In this document: piece after piece, positions 35,460 to 47,400 of the stretch
Numbering within the stretch: the first letter of the stretch is position 1
Layout of the letters: every line of letters begins with the position of its first letter
Assembly: GCF_032118995.1 (NCBI RefSeq)
Contig: NC_092667.1
Coordinates: forward strand, 4,704,931-4,768,930
DNA: 64,000 nt
Source: Asterias amurensis
Taxonomy: Eukaryota > Echinodermata > Asteroidea > Forcipulatida > Asteriidae
Direction: 5' to 3'
Notes under the pieces: model-generated
The model's database searches: none
Told to the model about the DNA's origin: nothing
Seen by the model: the letters and a program-made list of their open reading frames with translations, nothing else
Made by a program: the position numbers and the translations under genes

Positions 35460-38400
35460 TCAAAGACAAGAAAACCAAACTCTACGGTTCACTAGACGCC
35501 ATTTCAGTAAGCAACCCTTCTGATGCAACAATAGAAGTGCAGACAATGACCATCCTCCATGACTATTTCACGTTTCAACAACAAAAGAGCTCAAGTTTAG
35601 CGCTGTTTGATGTGTCATGGAATAAATAAAATCTCTAATAAAATGAAGTATAAACATATTATGAGAACCTCTTCTTTGAATTGTTTCCCTTCACATAATT
35701 ATACAATTATTTCCCTACAGTTTTTAACAATAAGTTTCTATTGTACCTTGCTAATGATATTTTTGTGTGGTTTGAGGGCAGGACATGGAGCTAGCACTAA
35801 CGCCTCTACTGGACTGACTGGAGGTGTTTTCAGGCATTCCTATTAAAAACAAACACAACAAAAATTCACAAAGTTACAAGTTGCGTCAAAGAGATAAACT
35901 TCAACAACAAATTCATCAAAATACAACACTGTGCCTTGTGAACTCACTCATTCTCTCTTCTGTTACAGTAGTTTGTTTGGGTTTGAAAAAGATAATTGAC
36001 CATTAGGGAGCTCGCCAATATAGGGATGGGTAGCTCAGTTGGTAGAGCGAGGTGCATTCAGGTGTCATTGGTTCAAGTCCTGCTCCAGTCAATTTGTCTT
36101 TGTTCAAACCCAAACTATTTATAAACTTACCCAGTCAGTTTCCCTTATGGTTTATTACTGGTTAATTTGTTTGATTACCAAGTTGTCATGGTAACACGCC
36201 TACCCTTGGGCGGAAACAGGGTTAACAGTCACAGTCTGTCAGGATGTAGGCATGTGGGTATCATCAACTACACAAGGAGCCACCCACTCCTGAGGCTGAA
36301 ACAGTGTTACCCCTTTACAGTCCCTAAGCATGTAGGTATGGGCATCATCCACTAGGACCATGGTTGGTAGAGCAGAATGCACTACCTTCCCAATTTTTAC
36401 AAAGCAATTATAGTTAAGTGCCTTGCTCAATGGCATAAGTGTCATGACCAGGATTTGAACCCACACTGACTGCTGACAGCACCAGAGCTTGGGTCCGGTG
36501 AAGTAGACCGCTCAGCCACGACACGCCACAAGCTTTCTGAGAGCTTTGTTTTTTCCCCATAGACAATGGCCAGATTGGTGAAAAGACTTTATCAGTGTCA
36601 CTAGCCATTGGCCAATGTGATCAAGGCATTTAACTCAAATAATATTGTTGTTTTACCTAGACTGAATTCAGCACAGCTGTACACGATCATTACCATTATA
36701 TTAAAGTTCATAACGACATAACAAGTCACATGGAAGACTAACTGTTACTCTTTAGAGGTTTTACCTGTTCGATCGGTTCGGGAGTAGCGACAGGTTCATT
36801 TGACTCGATCGGTTCGGGAGTAGCGACAGGTTCATTTGATTCGATCGGTTCGGGAGTAGCGACAGGTTCATTTGATTCGATCGGTTCGGGAGTAGCAACA
36901 GGTTCATCTGGTTCGCTTGGTGCCACCGGCACTGTAATAATAATAATAATAATAATTTATACAGTGCAAATTCCAAAATAATTTTGTTCGAATGCAATAA
37001 ACTATAAAACATAAAATAAATAAAAAAATACACTGTAAAAATATACATATGCACACATTCAAATGAGAAAAGGAAACACCAATAATATTAATGTGTAGTA
37101 CAGTAAAAGGAGCCAGACACTGTCATTAAAGAGCATTTGAGTTTTAAAATTTATAAAAACAGTGACAACAATCAAAAAGAATGAGCCATCAACATCATTC
37201 CAAAGTTTTGTTACCAGCCAAGGACAACCGCTAAATACTAGAAAGTCCCTTACCTGGTGGAGATGACGGAGTACCAGGGAGTTCCATTGAGCTACTGCAG
37301 GATGGAGTGCTTGTCCTGCTGGATACGACGATATCTAAAAAACCAGAAAACAACAGTCATTACGAAACAACTATTGATTCATTGGGAGGATGAAGGTAGC
37401 CGGTTGCTGAGAGATGATTCTCGCATGCAATTATGTCCTCCATGCAATACTATCCGGAGGACATTATTGCATATGTATGTCTGCCGGACGGTTTTGCATA
37501 TGCAATCGTGTCCGCCCGGACGCTGCTGCATAATGCAATTGTGTCCGCCCGGACACATTTGCATATGCAGTTGTGTCCGCCCCGTGCAAAACCGTCCTTG
37601 CAGTAAATTAAACGCCCTTGGTCGACGGAACACATTCGCAATTTCTTTTACAAGCTAAGTGCATTTCATGAATGACATGAGAAATGTTCGGCCATTGATT
37701 GGGTTGGGTATTCGCTGCAATCATAAAATACGTGAATATTCATGCTGCATAGGTTCAGTGCATGCACGCTCGCTTACGTGCACACATACTTGTACATTCA
37801 TGTACATGTCCACCGGACGTTTTTTGCATAGCCCCGGACACAATTGAATATGCAAAAGTGTCCGGAGCGGACAGTATTGCATGGCGGACACAATTGCATC
37901 TGACATGGGCACTTGCCAGGGTGCGACTCAGTTATGGAAGTTGGAGTAACCAAAGTTTTCTGTTAAATGTGCCATTTATTTTCTCTGTGTGCGCCTTGGG
38001 TTTCTTTATTGACAGACATGTGCGCGGTATAAATATATAACTATTATAAATTATTATATTACCGACAGACTGTGCTTGTCTCGCTCTTGGCTTGATTCTA
38101 GCGAGTCCAGCGTCAATGTTAAATGGGCAATCTTTGGACCAGTGCCCTGACAGTCTGCAGCTGAAGCAAATGTCAGCAAGTGGCATGCCTGTCCAACAAA
38201 AACATGGAAAACTAGAGCTGAGTGATCGTTTGCGAACGAAACACAGAGCTGTTCCACTTCAACTGACGGATTCTTGAAAACTGCACCTTTATAAGGTAAC
38301 ATCATGTGACAAGCTTTTTAAATAAAGCATGTTCATGTAAAATAACGCACTTTTTGCAAATTCAAGATACAACTTGTTTGCATTAACGTGACAATATCTA

Positions 38401-41400
38401 GAGTATTTTTTTTGACATTCGCTTTTTAATGACAGTTAAATTTTTAACTTTCTTTAGCTCTTCTGTTATTTCTGTACATGTACTTGTGAATTCAGGCCCA
38501 AATAAATATTATATCTCTATTGTAATAACATGGGGGTGAAAACAATTGAAAATTTTATTTGATTTCCTCACACCTTCTTCAGGGACAGTTTCAGGTTCGT
38601 GGTCGAGACCATCATCTTCAATTTGTATGCTAGTAGGGTCAGGTAAAAACTCAGTTTCTGTCACCTTTGACTGCATGGGTAAGATCTGTGTAAGAAAAGA
38701 GAAGTTTGAAAAAGAGTTTAAAAAGATGAATGCTGTCAACATTGCATTTCTAGAGGAGTAAACCCATTAAAATGTCTACTCATTTTGATTGAAAAAAGTA
38801 AACTTGATAATTTCCGAATTAAAAAAAAACACATACTGATAGCATACTGATCGAGAAGTTGAGTTGTCAACCACGGGTTCTTCTGAGAAACCACCACTAC
38901 TCAAAAGAGATTTACACAAGGTGCTACAGCAACACCTCACCAGAAGGAAACTTTAACTGCCATCTAGAAAGATCTTAAAATCAACTTCAAAAATCAACGT
39001 TAATAACATTGATAAAGTTGTGTTTTAAAATGTTTATAAATGGAGCATAAATTGTTCAGCGCCAAGAAGCATGTTTCATGGATGGGAGCTATATAAATTG
39101 TCATTATTATTTATTATTATACATCATCATTTAAGAGAGGGTAAAACGTTTGGTAAATACTCGAAAATGCCCATAAAACTCACTTGGTAAAAAGCACTTG
39201 AGAGCTGCTGATATTATAAAATGTTGACCAACAAAAATTATCAACAATGTGCAGAAAGGCACTTTATACTGTCACTCAAAGTGTCAATCTTTCTGCTAGG
39301 CTAATTTTGCATCTATTAAATTGTTACAGTACCTGCCGTCGATTTCACAAAACTCTTCCTAACTTAGGATTAATTTTAGGACTTAGGACGAGTCCCAACC
39401 CTGCACTGTAGCATGCAGACCTTAAGATTAATCCTAAGTTACTCGTCCTAACTCAAGATAAGACGAGTCCTTTTTTGTGAAATCGACGGCTGCTACTAAA
39501 ACATAGGATTCAAACTGTGCCTCGAGATACCGGACAATCTCATGGTCTAGTTGGTAAGAAAACAACGCTCTAGAATTGCACTGGTGATGGGTTCTAAAGA
39601 ATTAAGTACACAAAGCAGTATAGAAACACACATTGTTGCAAACCAAATTTACTAAACTAGAACAATCTCGTTACCCTGGAGTTAAGTGCCATCTCCTGTC
39701 GACGCTTGTCTCGTTTACGCACAAATGCTGCTCTGACCTAATAAAGATGGGCGGAGAAAAGTAACAATTCTTTGTAACAAGATAAAGTACAAAGGCCTGT
39801 TTCTTTATATTGATTATTTCTTCGGTTAAAAGGGATTGTCTCACTAAAACATTTTGATAACAAGTTCAGAGGAGAAATATTGCTATTTAATGACAACTTC
39901 CCCCATCACTTTTCTGACAGTCTCCCTCCAACAAAACGGTTGTACATAACCCGACAAAGAACTCCTTCTCTGTTCAAAGAAACAGGGTCCAAGATACAAA
40001 GGTCGACAGGCCTTGAAATAACCAAAGGCACCCACAGCGAGTGCCATGGTGCCATGTGCTTTTGCTGTGGTGCCCTTTGCAAAGTTCAAATGCAAAATTG
40101 CTGTGCCCCTTGACAAGCGAAGTTCAGGGTGGACGATTTTCAGAGCTCTATAATCTTATCTGTAGGAAACTGTTTATCTCACCGAGTAAACATTTCATGG
40201 CTGCCCACATTTTCGGGCAGTTGGTTTTGGACATCAGATTTCCCTTAAAAACCTATATGAGATGAATAGCTTCTTCTAGCACAAACAAACCAGCTAAGCC
40301 CTGGAAAATCTTGCTTAACAAAAACAGATTACCAGCCAACATTCCATCAAGTTTACACTGTTGTGACTGGTGCTCCACTCAATTTTTGTTAAGCAGTATT
40401 TTCTGCTAAACAGCTTGATGCAAATTGGGCCCTGCAAGTAACTCTTGGAAGGATTGAAAGTTCACTGACCTCTGAGTTGAATACGCAATAGATCAGAAAG
40501 ATGAAGAGTCCCTGGAGAGTATTGAAGATGATGAAGAGATACTCGAAAACCTCTCCGCTGCCATCGAACATTAGCAGTCCAAAGAGCCACGGCATTCCCA
40601 TGATGGGCATGAGAACGAGGGCGCCCTTCACGCCAGATCTTACGACAAGATGAAGGACAGAAAATCAGTAAAACGTAACATCTCACCAAACATGGGACCT
40701 ATGTCATACTCGCAACTGAAGCAAAACATTTTTCTCAGAAAAACTGAATATAAGGTCAACTGACTGGGTTAATTTTTTAATATTTAGGGCGACCACCAAC
40801 ATTAGAACTAGATAGCACGCATACAGTCAAAATGAAATGTACTTTGATTGACATTTTATTAATCCAAATTCGCCAAGCAATACTTTTTATCTAGTTAGCA
40901 AATTTTAACTTGGTAAAGATTAGCCCCCAATTTCATAAAGCTGTTAAGCAGAAAATAGGTGGGGCACCAGTCACAACAATGTAAACCTTGTGGACTTTTG
41001 GCTGGTAAACAGTTTCTGCTCAGCAACATTTTATCTTTGCTTAGCAAGTTTCTGTGCTTACAGGCTTTATGAAATTGGGCCCTGAATATTTAGCTTGTTA
41101 AGATCAACTCAAGCTTGGATGGCCTAAGCATCGGGTCAGTGTTTGAGATGTTAAAGAAAAGGACGGTCTAACAATCCGGGAAGTTTGACATCACCCTCCC
41201 CCAACCACACATTGACATTATTTTACTCACTTGATGTGGTCATAGTTTTTCTCTTGATGTAACCGAGCTGATTTCATAATGATCCGGATCACCATCGTAA
41301 AAACAATCATGTTGAACTACGAGAAATCACAAAAATAAAGTACATGGTCAAAATACGATTATGCAATTCTTTTTAATACTTGGATTGATGAAGGAGTCTT

Positions 41401-44400
41401 AAAGGCGAAAAAGAAATAACTCTGTCGAAAAAATTATGTTTGTCTCAAGTCAGAAGCTGCTTTTTAGGGGCTATTTAGAATGGTCAATGTTCAATAAAAA
41501 TTCAGATATTTTTTTTTGAAATTGTGTTGACCCATCGACACACCCCAATTTACGATCCATTATTTTTTAGAAAAGTTTTATGAGAGATCGCCTTACCTCA
41601 CAAGACCAGAAGGCAACTTCAAAGTGAGCGCTACACTTAACTGATTTGGGCTATCGATTTAAATCAACTGCCACTAGGGGATTGCCACCTACTGGGCTGA
41701 AACAGGGTTACCCCCTTCACAGTCTGTAAGGATGTAGGCATGGGGATTCATCCACTAGGAGCCACCTACTCCTGGGGATGAAACAGGGTTACCCCCTTCA
41801 CAGTCCATAAGGATGTAGGCATGGGTAGCATCCACTAGGAGCCACCTACTCCTGGGCTGAAACATGGGTACCCCTTCACAGTCTATAAGGATGTAGGCAT
41901 GGGGGATCATCCACTAGGAGCCTGGCTGATAGAGCAGAATGCACTACCTTCCCAACTTTTTATGAAGCAATTATGGTCTGGTTTTGTTTCTACTTACCAT
42001 TACAACTACTATGACTGGTACTACAAATAAGAAGATACTGTACCCGACAAGCCAACAACTGCAAGAAATAAATACATGTTCTATGATTCAAAAGAATGAA
42101 TGAATACTTAGCACTGCAACACTCCTAGGATTGAAAAAATTATAATGATGGTAAGTATTGTCTGAAGCTTTGCATGGTGTGAATGACAAGGAAAAAACTA
42201 TAAATAAATAAATAATAAAATAGGTCTCTTTAGTGGGAGTGTTGGCTCTGAAAAGAGCTGGTTTTCAGGAGTTGAGCAAAGTACACTGTTTAAAACGTCG
42301 AGACCACACCGGCTCTTTTCAGAGCCTTCGGCCTCGAGAAATAGGTTCCTCTTCTGGTCACTCAAAGTCCCTCAGGGAAATAGACGTACACTAGTAACCT
42401 CATTGCCATTCAAAAAGTGGATAATAGTTACTTCCTAAATATTATGGTAGATGATTGGAAATAAATTGTTCATAATTGATTATTTACGTTGTCTTTGATC
42501 CGTATCCTCCGTTGTTTGCACCAAAAGATATGGCGCATATTACAGCCGGAGCGACCCATCCGATGAGAATGTAGCGGTACATCTTAATGTTCTCACTGCC
42601 GTAGACTTTGACCACCTTCATGTAGAGATGCACCCCCTCTACCAACATCCAACCAAAGACCGACAGGTAGAAGAAATGCAGAAACAGGGCGATGATCTTG
42701 CAGACAACCTATCAGAAAGCAGATAAATACATTCAGTGTTGTAGCTAGAACAACTGTAGTGTTTGGGCTCTTAATCCAATTTAGTCCACCAATGGCGAGC
42801 CGTTCAACAAAATTATTCATGTTTGGGTATGGGGCCATCATTGCTGAAGTGCAATCAAGGGGAAATCTGTGCTGGGCAGCACAGTGTATTTTGCTCAGAG
42901 TATTTTGACCACCGTGGCTACAACACTGCTTGCATTATAAGGTCAGGTGGACAGTAAAACATTTGGTGTACGTTTTTTAACATTTGCCAGCCCAACAGAC
43001 TAAGAAGTTTGCTGTGTCACTGGCTTCTACTCTGCGCAAAGAAGTTGTCGAACTTGAGAAAGAAATCGATTTGAATACAGATGAAAAAGACAAAAAGGCG
43101 GCGTCATGATAAAGGTATACTTTGCAGGAATAGTTGAACAGACTACTGACCGGGTTTCCATTTCCACGATCAACACCGCCAACAAATAAGATCAGAGCCA
43201 CCAAGAGAGCTACAACTAGGTTAGTATGAATGAAAATACGATCAAACTGCAACATCGTCCTGATAGAGAGAAAAATAAATTGATAAGAAACAATTAATAA
43301 CTATTCAAAATGAGAAGAAAAAAATTGCTTGCATAGTTTAACATGAATTTAACTTGTTTTATATGCGAGCACAAAGACATGTACGAGAACATTTATGTCA
43401 TTTTTCTTACAAATAAATTATACCTGAGAACTCATAGAATTGAACAAAAATTAACAATTGTTTTTCTTCATTATTTTCTTGCAATCTGGATGACGAGTTG
43501 AGCCAACATTTTCAAGACATTGTTACTTAAGGTTACATGAAGTTTGGATACTGGTCGTCAACAATTACCCATATTATACCCTGCTTTTAAAATGAGACAA
43601 TAACTTGCTTACCACAAATAGATGTAAATAGTGAGTTGGAGGACCAGTGCTAATATTGACACCCCAACGCCAATATAAGAAAGCCAGTCGAGAGGTTCCA
43701 AGACTGTGATTTCTGGTAGAATCTTAGTTTCCTACAGTGAATATTAAAAACACAAACGTTATGGTTAGCATGTGGAAAGCTCTATCTGTGGGGGGGGGGG
43801 GTCTTCGCTAAGTATGATCGACGACTTTTCTCACAAAAGAACAACTTAACATTGTTCCGATCAAAAAAAAATTACGCCAATCCTTAATTAAAAATGATTT
43901 AGCAAAGTGGTCATAAGCAAAGTTTGTTAGTTCATTTGGAGATGACAATACTCTTAAATAAATTTATGGTTGCAAAAAATCCAAGATGCTTTCATAATTT
44001 CTTAAAACATTAATTTCCCTCGGTGAGGCGGATGACCAGCTGTGCCTTTTATATCACTTTTTAATCTCAACTGCACTATTCTGATTCAGGCTCAGGTGTC
44101 ATTTTCATCCACATCTGTTGATTTTGTTTGTTTTGTTTAGTTTGGGGGGTTTTGCATGGAGGAAATTTTTTGTCAATTTAATTAGTTCTGAATCTGAATC
44201 TGAATTACACAGTCGGCAAAGCATCCTCATGGAAACATCACACCAATTTTTAGTAGAAGGAAAATTTTCCAAACCATATACTACTACAAAGGGAATCCTT
44301 TCTCAAAATAGTTTATACTATCAACAGCTGCAGTCCTTCTCACCAAGTAAGTTATTGTCATTATTTTTTGGTGCACTTACCAATCTATGACCCTCACAAA

Positions 44401-47400
44401 CAAAATAGAAGAGGTATACAGAATTTAACCTTCTTTTTTATTAGTGCTTGGCGATGTTGTGATAAAGATACAGTTTTGAATGAGTCATCTCTTGACCTTT
44501 TACCTTATAACTAATGTACATAAGAATCCCAAAGTTTGTTGAATGACTGCAGTCGCATTTCGAGAAATTTGTTGTCGAGAATACCGTCTTGCATCCCAAA
44601 GTTGACCATCTTAAAAATAAAAATATAACAGCAAATCAAAACATTCTCATTTAAAAGAGAGCAGACTTTGTTCTGCAATTTCATAGTGTACGTGAAAGAA
44701 CCCCGGGGTGGATTTCACAAAGAGTTAGGACTAGTCTTATCTTGACTTAGGACGAGTAACTTAAGACTAGCTATGCATTTTTGATATCTCTTAGGACCAG
44801 TCCTAAGTTAGGACTAGTCATAACTCTTTGTGAAATCGACCCCAGAACACTTATGGTTTAAAAAAAGATTAACCCTGGTGTTTTTGGTTCACAAGCATGC
44901 ATTTACAGGTTTTCTTGCGTTGTGAGCTCCAGTGACTATTAAGTTCACTTATGAGCCATCCTTGGTTTCATTGCCAGATAATAATAGTTCTGGTAAGCAA
45001 CATTTTGTTGTGCTTACCTACATTATTTGCTAAAAGCAGATGAGGTTGTATTGGCCACAGTTCACATGATACAACGGTCATAAATTTAAACTTACGTTTC
45101 GTTAATCTCGTTCCAAAATGCGCATATGGGTGTTCTGATGACCTCATAAAATGCTGTATCATCAATGGGAAGTATTTTTGTGCCAGTATCCTAGCAAGAA
45201 AATTACAAATCGGGCAATTTGATGACTGACAGCTCATTTTTGTCAATATAAAAAATGAATTGGTAAATACAGGCACAAGCAGCAGAATAGGCGAAGACAG
45301 TTGACATTTGAAATTTCGTCGAGAATATTAGAGGTTTTTATTCAAGCTAGATTCAGGACTGTAAATTCTCCAGGCAAGGTATGTCAACACCTCCCACATC
45401 TACATTCATTGGACTTTCCATGGGAGGGGATAACTTGGGGGCGTGTCCATTGGAGGAAACAGAACCGTGCAGAAATGTTTACTCTGAAAAAATTTCTTAA
45501 AAAATCCTTCGCTACAGAATCTTTGTACCCGTGATTTTGTTAGGTCATGGTTTCTTTGTGACAGCAGTGCTCTCTGAGAAAAATGGTTCTGACAACAACC
45601 CCCCAAAACCTGTCTATTTTAGGGGGGGGGAACCTTTGGAATGGAAAACAAATTTGAAGATTTCAGGCATTAACTAGTTAAAGATCAACAATGCTCAAGG
45701 ATTGGTTAATGATTACTTCAATGTGCTGAAGGCGGAAGGTAACGGGCACCGATGTCTTGTTGCCTTCAACAAAGAGCGAGAAGGTCAAGAGGGCGCTGTT
45801 CACTTCTTGAGTCGTCTCGTTGTAAGCAACTTCTGTCCTGCAAAGTCAGAAAAAAATAGAAACTGACTGGAAGAACCGTTATGGAATGTGAAGCTTTAGG
45901 GCCGGACCGAATCTCGGCCGGCCATGGATTTGTCCGGAACGCCCAAGCCCTATTCTACAGCCAATGTGCATAGCTGAGGTTTCTGGTATAGGATGCAATT
46001 TTAATGGGTCTTCGTTATAAAATACCACCATCTTGTTGTCTGGTTCCCTATAAACAAGGGCGTTAATGTATACGACATAAAATTTAACATTAAGGGGACA
46101 GACTATTTCTTCTTCTAGCCTCCGTTTGAGTTATTCCATTGTTGACGTAGTTCTAATAAGGATGCTCACATTTGCAAGAACAATGGACTTACCTGTTAAG
46201 TCTGCTGCCACCTAGTGTCGCAAAAAGTCACCCATTATAGATGAGTCCATGCTAGACTTGGCCCTTGTCTTTATCCGCAAGGATAAAGACAGGTCCCTGC
46301 TCTCAGAGCCAGTGTTTCCATTAGATACAATTATATGCAGTGACATGAGCTTTCCATGCCCAAACAGTACAATGCTGTCACGTCCGCAATAGAATTTGAC
46401 TGCGTATCTCTATGTGAAATGAATGAAGGTCAAAGGTGAAAGTACACGCCGGTTTGGAGACGGGTCTCTGGCCTTATTCACGAGCCTCGAAGCGTGACGT
46501 TAGATGTTCAGGCTAGGTCCAAGCAAGCCCCTATTGCATGGAGCTGCTAGCACACATAGCTAAGCATAACAAAATTATGCTTACCAAAATAAGGTAACCA
46601 GCCAAATTACCATCTAGCACAATTTGTAACTGGTATCCTGCTCAATTCTGCTAAGCAGAAAGTTAGTAAGCAATATTTTCCAACTAAAAAAAAAAAAACG
46701 TGTTTTCCCTTTCAGCCTCGGTTTTGTAATGCTATGAGTGGGATATAAAAAATATGTCGGTCTTGGTTGTACTTACTCTGTTTCGTTCAGGAAAACTGTT
46801 CTGTTCAGATTATTCTCTTTCCTCAAGACCACCAAAGTGAAATTCCCTGACAAGTAAAATAAAAATTAAAATATCAAAAAGATGAAGTGCATTCTCTTCA
46901 GCCTAAAACCTAAAGCCTGATCCATAAAGGTCGTGTTTTTGTGGACAACGAGTCAATATGGTGGTTTAAAGTGTCTTTCTTATCAAACTGTTGCCTCCTA
47001 ACTTGAGAAAAGTCCCTACTTGAGAACTATAGTTGGGTCCCAACTTCAGTGTTACAATTGGGACAGCCTTACTATAGCTGGAACTCGCAGATCTTTTCTC
47101 TGTGCAGAGGATCAACCACTGAGACACAAAGTGTTCCCGCAGAAGGTGCGGGTGCGTGATGGTGGATGGAAATGCAGAAATAGATTCTTATTAATTTCTC
47201 TCAAGTTTTATCAATGATTTCCAAATATCACTTACTAGTCAAGTTCTAAGTCGAGAGAATTTTCAGATGACTGAAATTACTTTATAGAGGCCCACAGACT
47301 GATTGCACTGTCGGGCGATCCCATCTATAGTTGGGCCAACCCAACTGCAGTTGGGATGAATCTACAGTTGGGATGAATAAAACCATTGGGTTTGTAAGAC

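Noticed and set aside
38045-38202. Intact retroelement gag gene
   Set aside because: Only a single knuckle exon is visible, with no reverse transcriptase, protease or long terminal repeats nearby.
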